Part shown: positions 8,644 through 16,163 of the stretch, one piece after another
Position numbering within the stretch: position 1 is the stretch's first letter
Layout of the letters: every line of letters starts with the position of its first letter
Source of the DNA: Planctomycetota bacterium
GTDB taxonomy: Bacteria; Planctomycetota; PLA2
DNA length: 59,338 bases
Assembly (NCBI GenBank): GCA_021776735.1
Contig: JAJFFH010000026.1
Location: forward strand, 1 to 59,338
Reading direction: 5' to 3'
The notes under the pieces: model-generated
Database searches by the model: none
Told to the model about the DNA's origin: nothing
Seen by the model: only the letters and a program-made list of their open reading frames with translations
Translations under genes and position numbers: made by a program

Positions 8644-8771
8644 TCCGCCGTACGCACGACGAGCCCGGCAAGCCGCCGCACGAGAAACCCGCCATCTGTG
8701 AGGAGTGCGGCGAGTACGAGCACGACTGCACCTGCGCCGACGAGGCGTACGACCTCGCGGGGGACCGATGA
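8640..8771 (+). CDS. Tiny zinc-ribbon-like protein
   Basis: 43 residues from ATG 8640. It carries CEEC and CTC (CxxC-8-CxC; IC-EEC-GEYEHDC-TC), a possible zinc knuckle, within an acidic protein. It overlaps both neighbours by 4 bp, which is the main support for it being real given the small size. Confidence 0.55.
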   Translation: MIRRTHDEPGKPPHEKPAICEECGEYEHDCTCADEAYDLAGDR

Positions 8772-9955
8772 GCTACCGCCTCCTCACCGTCTCCCGCATG
8801 CGTTCGTTCCGCGCGTGCCGGCGCATGCACCACTATCGCTACGAACTCGGCCTGCGCCCCGTGCGCGAGGAGGAAGGCGCCCTGCACTTCGGCAGCGCCG
8901 TCCACCTGGCGCTCGAGCACTGGTGGAAGGCCACGGGCGAGGGCGACTACTCCGGCGCGCTGCAACGCGCGCTCGATGCGCTCGAGGGCCAGATGGACAG
9001 CGTGTACGAGCTGGCCCGCGCGCGCGCCATGATGGCGGCGTACCACGAGCGGTGGCGACGGCACCAGGCGGACTTCGAGGTCCTTGGTGTCGAAGTCGAG
9101 TTCTGGACTGATGTCCTCAACCCCGAGAACCTGTTCGATGAGCACGGCCGCGTCACGGACAAGCGTCTCGGCGTCTCGCGCACGTGGCGACACGCGGGCA
9201 AGATCGATGCGATCGTGCGGATCAACGGCGACGTCTGGATCGTCGAGCACAAGACGACGAGCGAGAACATCGCCGACCAGGCCGCGGAGTATTGGAGCCG
9301 CCTGCTCATGGACCAGCAGGTCTCGCTGTACTTCCTCGGCGCCGAGTCCGTCCCCGAACTCAACGAGCGGGTCGCAGGCTGCCTCTACGACGTCCTGCGC
9401 AAGCCCGGCGAGCGCCCGGGCACGGTTCCCCTGCTCGACGAGCACGGCGTCAAGATCGTGTTGGACGAGCACGGGAACCGTGTGCTGACGAAGGCGGGCA
9501 AGCCGCGCCAGTCCGGAGACAAGAAGCTCGGGTACACGCTGCAGAAGCGAGACGAGACGCCGGCGGAGTTCGAGGCGCGTTGCGCGAAGTCGATCGCGGA
9601 AGATCCGACGGCCTACCTCGAACGCCGTCCTGTCGAGCGAACCGAGACCCAGATCATCGAGTTCTGGTGGGACGCGTGGCACCAGGGCGTCACGATGCGC
9701 GACGTGGCCAACTCGGCCACCAAGCACGGCACGAAGGCCGTGACCCGCAACCCGGAGGCGTGCTTCAAGTGGGGGCGTCGCTGCCCGTACTGGGAGGCGT
9801 GCGCGACCGGCATAGACCCCGAGGAGCGCCCGGACCTTTTCGAGAAAACACCGCTCCACACGGAGCTGTCAGGAGAAACGGTGGCTTTGGCCACAGGAGG
9901 TAACGACCATGCCGAGGGCAACGACGAAGCCCGGACCGACACCGAAACCGCGTGA
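8768..9955 (+). CDS. PD-(D/E)XK nuclease, Cas4/RecB-like with Fe-S cysteines
   Basis: 395 residues. The nuclease core shows the GSAVHLALE helix (about 40), then D in AGKIDAIVR and EHKT in VWIVEHKTTS, the D...ExK signature. One Cys near the N terminus (FRACRRMHH) and a C-terminal cluster (CFKWGRRCPYWEAC) match the 4Fe-4S lariat of Cas4/AddB-type nucleases. The length exceeds that of stand-alone Cas4. Adjacent Sak4-like and SSB-like genes indicate an exonuclease/annealing recombination module for phage DNA. It overlaps the next gene by 47 bp. Confidence 0.85.
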   Translation: MSYRLLTVSRMRSFRACRRMHHYRYELGLRPVREEEGALHFGSAVHLALEHWWKATGEGDYSGALQRALDALEGQMDSVYELARARAMMAAYHERWRRHQADFEVLGVEVEFWTDVLNPENLFDEHGRVTDKRLGVSRTWRHAGKIDAIVRINGDVWIVEHKTTSENIADQAAEYWSRLLMDQQVSLYFLGAESVPELNERVAGCLYDVLRKPGERPGTVPLLDEHGVKIVLDEHGNRVLTKAGKPRQSGDKKLGYTLQKRDETPAEFEARCAKSIAEDPTAYLERRPVERTETQIIEFWWDAWHQGVTMRDVANSATKHGTKAVTRNPEACFKWGRRCPYWEACATGIDPEERPDLFEKTPLHTELSGETVALATGGNDHAEGNDEARTDTETA

Positions 9956-10865
9956 GCGCAGGCTGACGCTGGACAGCATCCGTAGCGCGCACCGCGAGGC
10001 GCCGTTGCGCATGCTCCTGATGGGCGTCGAGGGCGTGGGCAAGAGCACGTTCGGCGCCAGCGCGCCGGCACCCGTGTTCCTGTCGAGCGAGGACGGTATC
10101 CGTCACCTTGACGTGCCCGCGTTCCCCGAGCCCGACTCGTGGGACGATGTCATCGACGCGCTGGAATCGCTCGCGCTCGGCGGCCACGAGTACAAGACGC
10201 TGGTCGTCGATACGGTCGATTGGCTTGAGCCGCTCGTCTGGCGCCACCTGTGCCGCCGCAACGGATGGGACAGCATCGAGTCGCCCGGCTACGGCAAGGG
10301 CTACACGGCCGCACTCGCCGAGTGGCAACGCCTGATCGTGCTGCTGCAGCGTGTTCGCGTGCAGGGCCTGCAGGTCATCCTGCTGGCGCACGCGGCGGTC
10401 CGCAACTTCTCCGATCCGCGCGAGGACGCCGACTACCAGCGGTACGAGTGCAAGCTCTACAAGACCGCGGCCGCCGTGCTGCGCGAGTGGGTCGATGTCT
10501 GCGGCTTCGCCACGTTCGAGACCTGGACGGAGAAGAAGAAGACGTCGAGTAAGGCGAAGGGCATCAGCTCGGGCCAGCGCGTGCTGCACACCCGGCACAG
10601 TGCCGCGTACGACGCCAAGACTCGCATCGTGCTGCCTGACCCGTTGCCGCTCGACTACGAGACGTTCGCGGCCGCGGTGGCGTCCGGCGGCATCGACCTG
10701 GCCAACGAGATGAGGCGCGAGCTGGGCGAGCTGCTCTTGAAGCTGCCCGACGACAAGCGCGAGACCGCATCGGGTTGGGCCGAGAAGGCCGGCGACGATC
10801 CGGTCAAGCTCGGCAAGCTGCTCGACAAGGTCCGCGGCGCGGTCGCGCAGGAAGGGGGTGAGTGA
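9909..10865 (+). CDS. Sak4-like RecA-fold ATPase (AAA family, phage recombinase)
   Basis: 318 residues. Walker A is GVEGVGKST (about residue 39), a Walker B-like strand is YKTLVVDTVDW (about 97), and QVILLAHAAV follows as the sensor strand. This matches the phage nucleotide-binding (AAA_24/Sak4) family, which promotes single-strand annealing with a partner SSB. Position between a Cas4-like nuclease and an SSB-like protein with a canonical acidic tip supports that role. The N terminus is basic and proline-rich. Confidence 0.83.
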   Translation: MPRATTKPGPTPKPRERRLTLDSIRSAHREAPLRMLLMGVEGVGKSTFGASAPAPVFLSSEDGIRHLDVPAFPEPDSWDDVIDALESLALGGHEYKTLVVDTVDWLEPLVWRHLCRRNGWDSIESPGYGKGYTAALAEWQRLIVLLQRVRVQGLQVILLAHAAVRNFSDPREDADYQRYECKLYKTAAAVLREWVDVCGFATFETWTEKKKTSSKAKGISSGQRVLHTRHSAAYDAKTRIVLPDPLPLDYETFAAAVASGGIDLANEMRRELGELLLKLPDDKRETASGWAEKAGDDPVKLGKLLDKVRGAVAQEGGE

Positions 10866-11482
10866 TGCCCCTGCTACGAGGCGGAGAGCGCGCCGGCGAC
10901 AAGGAAACCTATCCGGTCGTGTGTACCGGTACCGTGCTCGGCGAGTTCAAGACCAACACGCCCTACGTTGAGTACTCGTTCGAGCACCAGGAGCACCCGG
11001 AGTACCGCATCAGTTGCCGGCGCGCGCTGACGGAGAAGTCCTTCAGCTTCGTCGAGAAGGAACTGCGCGAGGCGCTTGGCTGGGACCCCCAAAAGAAGAA
11101 CTGGGAGTTCGAGCAGCTCAACACGGGCGCAGAGAGCCCGTGCGCCGGCGTCAAGTGCTCGATCGTGGTCGAAGAGGAAGAGTACGACGGCAAGCTGCGC
11201 GCGCGTGTCGTGTTCGTCAACGGCGAGGGCGGCGGTCCGCGTGAACGCCTGTCCGAGGACAAGGCCAAGAGCGTGGCCGACCGTATCCGCGGCGCCATCC
11301 GTCGCGGTCCGCGTAGCAGCGCGCCGGCGTCGAGTCCGAAGCCTGCCGCGAAGCCGCCGTCCGGTCCGCCCGCATCGCGCACGGACCGCGTGCGGCAGGC
11401 CGCCGGCGAAGGTGCGGCACGCGCCCGCGGCGAACCCGCCGCGGGCGGTGGCGATTACGACTTCGACGACATCCCTTTTTGA
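10865..11482 (+). CDS. Single-stranded DNA-binding protein-like (SSB analogue)
   Basis: 205 residues from ATG 10865, overlapping the preceding stop. The N-terminal about 110 residues are a beta-rich domain (TGTVLGEFKTNTPYVEYSFE), followed by a disordered Pro/Ala/Arg linker and a C-terminal DYDFDDIPF, which matches the partner-binding acidic tip of bacterial SSB. The core is not a textbook OB-fold SSB and resembles the phage DUF669-type group. It likely coats ssDNA for the Sak4-like recombinase. Confidence 0.75.
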   Translation: MPLLRGGERAGDKETYPVVCTGTVLGEFKTNTPYVEYSFEHQEHPEYRISCRRALTEKSFSFVEKELREALGWDPQKKNWEFEQLNTGAESPCAGVKCSIVVEEEEYDGKLRARVVFVNGEGGGPRERLSEDKAKSVADRIRGAIRRGPRSSAPASSPKPAAKPPSGPPASRTDRVRQAAGEGAARARGEPAAGGGDYDFDDIPF

Positions 11483-11524
11483 CATCCAACCAGGGGCTGC
11501 AACGGCCCCTGCTCTAACGCCCAC

Positions 11525-11568
11525 GCCGGCGGGCCAAACCTCCTACTCCGGTCCGCCGGCACTTTTTT
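11525..11568 (+). terminator. Intrinsic terminator after the SSB-like gene
   Basis: An 11-bp stem GCCGGCGGGCC / GGTCCGCCGGC (one G-U pair) at 11525-11535 and 11550-11560 encloses a 14-nt loop and is followed by AC and six T residues. This is a strong Rho-independent terminator shape on the plus strand. It would separate the recombination genes from the following genes or attenuate read-through. Confidence 0.75.
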
Positions 11569-11586
11569 CTCTGCGGAGCAAAGCAA

Positions 11587-11862
11587 ATGGAACCCCTACA
11601 GATCCCCGGCCCGAACCGGATGCTGCACTACCACGTCGAGGAACTTGTCCAAACCGACACGGGGCGCGAAATGATCCTCGTGCCGTATCCGGCGATTGTG
11701 ATCAGGTGCAACGAGTCGGCGCAGACCGTCGATGTCTTTGTGATCGACGACGAAGGCTCGAACGTGTTGCGCGGCGTCGATATCGTGGCGCGAAGCGAGG
11801 CGAAGCCCGGCACGTGCACGTGGCCCAAGCAGGAGGGGCAGCGGTTCTTCCCGCGGCGATGA
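11587..11862 (+). CDS. Hypothetical phage protein
   Basis: 91 residues, start ATG 11587 with GGAG upstream. Beta-rich sequence with no recognised motif (YPAIVIRCNESAQTVDVFVI). Its stop overlaps the next ATG (ATGA), coupling it to the resolvase. Similar small proteins occur in phage replication regions, but I cannot assign a role. Confidence 0.65.
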   Translation: MEPLQIPGPNRMLHYHVEELVQTDTGREMILVPYPAIVIRCNESAQTVDVFVIDDEGSNVLRGVDIVARSEAKPGTCTWPKQEGQRFFPRR

Positions 11863-12308
11863 TTTTTCTCGGCATCGACCCCGGCGTGAACGGTGGCCTT
11901 GCCCTGCTCAGCCAAGACGGCAAGCCTCTACTCGTACGCGGTATGCCGGACACGGAGAGAGACATCTTCGGCTGGATGGCATCTCTTGCAAGGCCCACCT
12001 TCACCTACATAGAGCGGGTCGGCTGCAACGGCAAGAACGGCAGCAAGGGCAACTGGGTGCTGAGCGCGAGCTATCACGGCCTGCGCATGGCGCTCATCGG
12101 CGCAGACATCCCGTTCGAGGCCGTGACGCCGGTGACGTGGCAGAAGGAATTCAAGCTGCCCACGCTCAAGCAGGCGGGGTCTCCGGTCAAGAAGAAGAAC
12201 GCCCACAAGGCGCGCGCGCAGGAGCTGTTCCCTGAACTCAAGATCACGCACGCGATCGCGGACGCGCTCCTCATCGCGGAGTACGCAAGGAGAGAGAGGA
12301 CCAAATGA
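11859..12308 (+). CDS. RuvC-like Holliday junction resolvase
   Basis: 149 residues with the RNase-H fold acidic signature: D in MIFLGIDPGVNGGLAL (residue 7), E in TFTYIERV (about 49), and D in HAIADALLIAEYA near the C terminus. GNWVLSASYHGLRMAL matches the helix after the second acid in phage RuvC proteins. It would resolve branched replication or recombination intermediates before packaging. It overlaps both neighbours by 4 bp. Confidence 0.85.
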   Translation: MIFLGIDPGVNGGLALLSQDGKPLLVRGMPDTERDIFGWMASLARPTFTYIERVGCNGKNGSKGNWVLSASYHGLRMALIGADIPFEAVTPVTWQKEFKLPTLKQAGSPVKKKNAHKARAQELFPELKITHAIADALLIAEYARRERTK

Positions 12309-13963
12309 CAACAGCCACAATTGCGGCCACCACGGTGGACATCAGCCGGCTCAGGCTATCGACGTACGACCCGCGTACCGATCCGGACGACGCGGCACAA
12401 AAAGAACTCAACGACAGCGTCGCGCACGACGGCATCCTGCAGCCGCTGCTGGTGCGGCCGGTCAAGGCGCGCGGCAAGAAGAACCTCGAGGTCATCGCCG
12501 GCGGCCGCCGGCTTCGTGCGGCCCTGGCGAACAAGCTCGACCAGGTACCGGTCACGATCGTTGAGGTGGACGACGAGACCGCCAAGCGCCTCGCGATCGT
12601 GGAGAACCTGCAGCGCGACGACCTGTCGCCGCTGGCTCTCGCGCGCGCCATCCGCGACATGCGCGAGCGGCAGAAGATGACGGCGCGCGAGGTCGCGGAG
12701 CTGCTCGGCAAGGATCCGCGGGAGGTCGCGCGCCTCGAGCGCCTGGCCTACCTGCCCGACGCCGCGATCGCGCTCTTCGAGGCCGACAAGCTGCCGCTCG
12801 CGGCCGCGTACTACCTTGGCCGCGTCGAAGACGAGAAGGTCGTGGCCGGCGTCCTGAAGAAGCTGAAGAACGTGTACGGCACGCCGTCGTTCAGCCAGGT
12901 GCGGGGCTTCGTCGATAACGCGGCCCAGCCGATCGCGTCGTTTCAGTTCGACGCCGAAGAGGTCGGCCTACTCGACGAGGGGCCTGGCGTCGCTGCGTGC
13001 ACCGCGTGCCCGTTCAACACCAAGACCGAGGACGGCGGCTTGCTGTGGCCAGAGACGGCAAGCAAGGCCCTGTGCACGCGCCCGTCGTGCGCGAAGGCCA
13101 AGGAGACGGCGACGTACAAGCGCGCGGCTACGATCGAGAAGGAGCACGGCAACCGCGTCGCGCCGAAGAGCCTGTACGGACGCGGGACGAACCACAACAA
13201 GCGGCCCGGCAAGAACCTATGGGGGGACATCGATCGCTCCAGCAAGTGGATCGAGCTGCGCGGCAAGTGCGACGACGTCGAGGGTTCTGAGGACAAGACG
13301 TGGAACAAGATGATCGGATCCAAGCCTGACGGCTTCGCGATCGCGATCGTGGGCAAGGCGCGCCACAAGGTCATCGAACGCGCGAAGGCGCGGGAGCTGC
13401 TCAAGGCTGCCGGCCACAAGGTGAAGAAGGCGCCCGCGGCGTCGGCGAGCGGGTCCACCGGCTCGCCGAGCGGACCGTCGAAGAAGGACATCGCGCGCAG
13501 TCAGCGCCGCGAGGACCGCGAAAACGTCTGGGAGAACAAGTTCAAGCCGGCGTTGCGCGACTGGGCGGCCAGCTATCCCGAGGCGGAGGTTCGGTGGGGC
13601 ATTCTCCGCGCGATCGTCATTGATTCCACGCGTCACGAAGGCAAGAACAGCGACTGGATGAAGCTGCACGCTCCGGGTGTTGCGCCCTCCGACCTCTTGG
13701 AGCACGTTCACGCGATGCCGGAGGACAAGCTGCTCGGCGCGCTGCTGGACGCCTTCACTGGGCAGGTCTACCAGGTCGTCGGCTGGAGCGATGGCAAGTT
13801 CGCGCCGTTCGTCCTGTCCTTGGCGCAGACGACCGGATTCGTACTCAACGATGCGGAGAAGCAGGTCGTGCAGGAGCGCGAAGAAGCCGAACGCGCCGCC
13901 ACCAAGAAGAAGGCCCCGCGCAAGAAGGCCAAGACCCGGAAGAAGGCGACGAAGAAGTCGTGA
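12305..13963 (+). CDS. ParB/Spo0J-like protein with central Cys cluster
   Basis: 552 residues. The N-terminal ParB domain has VIAGGRRLRAAL (GxRRxRA box, residues about 62-73) and IVENLQRDDLSPLALARAI, followed by an HTH (MTAREVAELLGKDPREVARL). A central cluster CTACPFN ... CTRPSC looks like a zinc finger, as in phage and plasmid ParB variants. The C terminus is Lys/Ala-rich. No ParA gene was seen, so DNA bridging, nuclease or replication roles are as likely as partition. The DnaA-box region lies about 400 bp downstream. Confidence 0.82.
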   Translation: MTTATIAATTVDISRLRLSTYDPRTDPDDAAQKELNDSVAHDGILQPLLVRPVKARGKKNLEVIAGGRRLRAALANKLDQVPVTIVEVDDETAKRLAIVENLQRDDLSPLALARAIRDMRERQKMTAREVAELLGKDPREVARLERLAYLPDAAIALFEADKLPLAAAYYLGRVEDEKVVAGVLKKLKNVYGTPSFSQVRGFVDNAAQPIASFQFDAEEVGLLDEGPGVAACTACPFNTKTEDGGLLWPETASKALCTRPSCAKAKETATYKRAATIEKEHGNRVAPKSLYGRGTNHNKRPGKNLWGDIDRSSKWIELRGKCDDVEGSEDKTWNKMIGSKPDGFAIAIVGKARHKVIERAKARELLKAAGHKVKKAPAASASGSTGSPSGPSKKDIARSQRREDRENVWENKFKPALRDWAASYPEAEVRWGILRAIVIDSTRHEGKNSDWMKLHAPGVAPSDLLEHVHAMPEDKLLGALLDAFTGQVYQVVGWSDGKFAPFVLSLAQTTGFVLNDAEKQVVQEREEAERAATKKKAPRKKAKTRKKATKKS

Positions 13964-13979
13964 AAGGAAGGAAAAGCAG

Positions 13980-14252
13980 ATGGACCGAGCACTCTACAAG
14001 TCCCTAGTATCTGTCGATCGCGAGCGCCTCGACGAGGAGATCGCGAAGCAGGAGCGCCTCAGCGCGACCCACTCCAAGAAGGCGGCCGACCTGAAGGCCG
14101 ATGCGAAGGACGAGGCCGACCTGGCCAGCAAGGCCGACGAGAAGATGCGTTCCCTGATCCGCGCCGGTGACGAGGGGGGCGGTGGTGCGTGGGAGCTGAA
14201 GGACGGGTCGCTGACGACGGAAGAGCCGGACAGCCAGACGAGCTTTGCCTAG
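13980..14252 (+). CDS. Small helical hypothetical protein
   Basis: 90 residues from ATG 13980 with AAGGAAGGAAA upstream. Strongly charged helical sequence (RLDEEIAKQERLSATHSKKA, then LKADAKDEADLASKADEKM), probably coiled coil, ending in a Gly-rich tail. Last gene of the early plus-strand run before the origin-like region. Function unknown. Confidence 0.65.
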   Translation: MDRALYKSLVSVDRERLDEEIAKQERLSATHSKKAADLKADAKDEADLASKADEKMRSLIRAGDEGGGGAWELKDGSLTTEEPDSQTSFA

Positions 14253-14604
14253 GCGGTCAGGAATGTTTGAAAGGGAGCCACGGCTGACTTTTTTTTGGGA
14301 CGAAGAGACTTTTTTGGACGACGGGGCGGTGGCGTGAAAAAACCATGGTGAAACCCGCGATAGCAGGCGAGTTACCCACGGTTTGTCCACAACTTATCCA
14401 CAGGTTCTACGAGCACCTTTCCACCCGAACGCGCGCGCCGCACGCTTTCCAAATGTCCCCTCGTTGGCGTATTCTTGGCGTCGTGGGGCACGCGGCAGGG
14501 CATGACGTCGGAAGCGAGAGCGCTTCTGGGTGTGCGGAGCCCGCTCGGCCTAGACTTCGACGATCACAGGGATTCAAGGTTCCTGTTCCGGCGGCCTGAT
14601 CCCC

Positions 14605-14694
14605 GTCAAACATGTCACGCACCCCCGTTTCGGCGGGGGTGCACCCTATTTCATGTCGGACCTTGGCAGTAGATCCGATTGCGACATGTTTGAC
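14605..14694. repeat. 12-bp perfect inverted repeat enclosing a GC hairpin
   Basis: GTCAAACATGTC (14605-14616) and its exact complement GACATGTTTGAC (14683-14694) are 66 bp apart. Between them GCACCCCC / GGGGGTGC (14619-14626, 14635-14642) forms a compact hairpin without a T-tract. The arms could be sites for a dimeric regulator or the ParB-like protein, or the base of a cruciform. Confidence 0.65.
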
Positions 14695-14757
14695 AACGGA
14701 GGTCCCGCCCACCAGCAGACGAGCGCCGAGTAGGCGTCCCTATCCGCAGATGAAGCG

Positions 14758-14780
14758 GGCCTCCACTTCAAAAGGAGGCC
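14758..14780 (+). promoter_or_regulatory. Hairpin sequestering the Shine-Dalgarno of the 14784 gene
   Basis: GGCCTCC (14758-14764) pairs perfectly with GGAGGCC (14774-14780). The 3' arm contains the AGGAGG that should bind 16S rRNA 4 nt before ATG 14784. In this form the site would be occluded, implying translation is opened by a factor, by upstream translation or by temperature. Confidence 0.6.
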
Positions 14781-14783
14781 TTC

Positions 14784-15167
14784 ATGAGGCCCATTATTGC
14801 AACGCTCTGCGAACGAGCGACTCTGCTAAGCCCGCCGCATTTTGACATCTTCCGAGGCGGGATGAGCCGGTTCATCGAGAACGAAGGGACCGCTGAAATC
14901 CAGTGCACCTTCTTCTGCCAGATCGACGTCGAGGACGGCCAGCTCGGCCGGATCGTCATTCGCACGATCAATGCGGACGGCAAGACCGTGATGAAGAATG
15001 ATCTCGGTACGCCGCCTGATCTCCCGAAGACTGCGGCACAGTTCATGACGATGACGCCCTACAAGGCGACGCTGCGTCCCGGTCAGTACGCGGTGCAGCT
15101 GATCATCTGCGGTCAGCTCGCCGCGTCGGTACCCCTGGAAGTTGTTACGCGCGTCGTGAACAACTGA
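14784..15167 (+). CDS. Small beta-sandwich phage protein (DUF6941-like)
   Basis: 127 residues. The pattern of alternating strands (AEIQCTFFCQIDVEDGQ, GRIVIRTINADGK, and GQYAVQLIICGQLAASVPLEVV at the end) and the initial LCERATLLSPPHFDIFRGG resemble the DUF6941 group found in phages and bacteria. That assignment is from memory of the pattern only. Its SD lies in a hairpin. The 3' end overlaps a possible convergent small gene. Confidence 0.7.
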   Translation: MRPIIATLCERATLLSPPHFDIFRGGMSRFIENEGTAEIQCTFFCQIDVEDGQLGRIVIRTINADGKTVMKNDLGTPPDLPKTAAQFMTMTPYKATLRPGQYAVQLIICGQLAASVPLEVVTRVVNN

Positions 15168-15304
15168 CCGTCGATCAACAGGTACGCGATCGCCCGATCG
15201 TCGGGCAGGCCGTCAGGAACACAGTGGCGCGGTGCTTTGTCGCCGCGCCACTTTTCCCACGGATACTTCGCTTCAGGGTCTCGCCAGCTCTGCGGATCGT
15301 CCAT
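15113..15304 (-). CDS. Possible small minus-strand protein
   Basis: 63 residues from ATG 15304: DDPQSWRDPEAKYPWEKWRG is protein-like and rich in Trp/Lys. The frame overlaps the 3' end of the plus-strand gene by 55 bp and the SD is poor (AAGGGG touches the ATG), so this is tentative. Confidence 0.35.
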   Translation of the reverse strand: MDDPQSWRDPEAKYPWEKWRGDKAPRHCVPDGLPDDRAIAYLLIDGQLFTTRVTTSRGTDAAS

Positions 15305-15352
15305 CCCCTTATCATCGCCTGCTGACCCCGAAACAGCCAAGGACGCCGAATT

Positions 15353-15526
15353 TTGTCCGGCCCGACCGTCCCCGGCGCCTACGCCGCCCGCTTCACGCAC
15401 CCGAAGACCGGCAGGGAGTACCGCCCGCGCCTCGTGCGCGTCATCCGGAGCGAGTATGGCGGCGCGCTCGGGTTCGTCGGCCGCAACGGCTGGGTGCTGC
15501 TCGCGGGTCATGGGGTGCCGGGGTAA
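15353..15526 (+). CDS. Possible small plus-strand protein with TTG start
   Basis: 57 residues from TTG 15353, with AAGGA about 9 nt upstream. The sequence (ARFTHPKTGREYRPRLVRVI, then GFVGRNGWVLL) reads like a compact beta protein. Below usual gene-calling size; start and reality uncertain. Confidence 0.4.
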   Translation: MSGPTVPGAYAARFTHPKTGREYRPRLVRVIRSEYGGALGFVGRNGWVLLAGHGVPG

Positions 15527-16163
15527 ACGGTTTCTGCCGGCGCCGCAGCATGCGCGCGCTACAGGCTGGGTGCCGCTCGACGAGCCGTACAGCCAGCGCT
15601 TCTACCCGCGGACGGAGTGGGTCCAGGTCTGTCCAGGGCGAAGAATGTCGCAGTGCCCTGAAACACTAGCCTTGTGCCCGGACTGCGGCGTGGCCTACCA
15701 CATCTTGGGCCTGGTCGGCGAGACAAAGTTCTTTGTTGCCTTCTGCCCAGTTGGCAGGGTGTGTCGTTTTGGGTCGGTCGGGACCGTCCACGAAGCACGG
15801 AACATGCGGGGGGTAGAGCGAGTGGTACGGTTTGACAGAGAAACCGAGCTGCACCCGGTGCGTGCAGTCGCTGGGGCGTCTGCCTTGCATCATCGAGCGG
15901 CGATCTCCACGTTGATGTACCATGGCCCTTTTGGCCTTCTGGGCTGGGCCGCGCCAAAGGCGCCGGCGGACTGTCTGATGCCTCGAAGATGCTCGTGTCG
16001 TTTACTTCCTGCTCCCGCTAAACTCGCCCGTGGTCGCGTGCGGAGCGCGACCGCTGAGAAGCGGAGTTCTAGGTTCGACCACGGGCGAGTCTACCGGGAG
16101 CAGCGGCACCCGAATACCCGAGACATGGGCGGGGTATGTCTTGCGCGAGGAACGACAGAATGA
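15510..16163 (+). CDS. Doubtful open frame with a CPDCG motif
   Basis: A frame of about 217 codons from ATG 15510. Its middle (ALCPDCGVAYHILGLVGETK) looks protein-like with a single CxxC. The C-terminal part runs through the long inverted repeat at 16009-16103 and becomes Arg/Ala-rich, so either the true gene is shorter or the frame is spurious. No good SD was seen. Confidence 0.25.
   Translation: MGCRGKRFLPAPQHARATGWVPLDEPYSQRFYPRTEWVQVCPGRRMSQCPETLALCPDCGVAYHILGLVGETKFFVAFCPVGRVCRFGSVGTVHEARNMRGVERVVRFDRETELHPVRAVAGASALHHRAAISTLMYHGPFGLLGWAAPKAPADCLMPRRCSCRLLPAPAKLARGRVRSATAEKRSSRFDHGRVYREQRHPNTRDMGGVCLARGTTE
16009..16103. ncRNA. 95-nt long inverted repeat / possible structured RNA
   Basis: CTGCTCCCG-CTAA-ACTCGCCCGTGGTC (16009-16035) faces GACCACGGGCGAGT-CTAC-CGGGAGCAG (16077-16103). 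This gives 9 + 14 perfect base pairs interrupted by a symmetric 4x4 internal loop. Inside, CCGCT-GAGA-AGCGG (16051-16064) is a GNRA-capped hairpin. It lies 57 bp upstream of a membrane protein gene. It could be a structured RNA or leader, or a short inverted-repeat insertion; strand is undetermined. Confidence 0.5.

Larger units (their letters stand above)
14253..14783. other. Putative phage replication origin / regulatory region
   Basis: 530 bp without a gene. Upstream are two T-tracts in short direct repeats (GACTTTTTTTTGG, 14287-14298, and GACTTTTTTGG, about 14309-14319), then AAAAAA near 14340: AT-rich for this genome, so possible unwinding elements. Three DnaA-like boxes follow: TTACCCACG (14372-14380), TTGTCCACA (14383-14391) and a perfect TTATCCACA (14394-14402), starting exactly 11 bp apart. 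Further right are a long inverted repeat with a GC hairpin (14605-14694) and an SD-sequestering hairpin (14758-14780). Proximity to the ParB-like gene supports a replication or maintenance role. Confidence 0.6.

Noticed and set aside
14287..14296. T8 tract as a frameshift site or terminator of the 13980 gene
   Set aside because: It lies after the stop codon and has no strong stem before it; better read as part of the AT-rich origin flank.
12305..14402. ParB plus origin as evidence for a plasmid-phage
   Set aside because: No ParA seen, and an integrase and host flanks show it is chromosomal; extrachromosomal maintenance is not supported.
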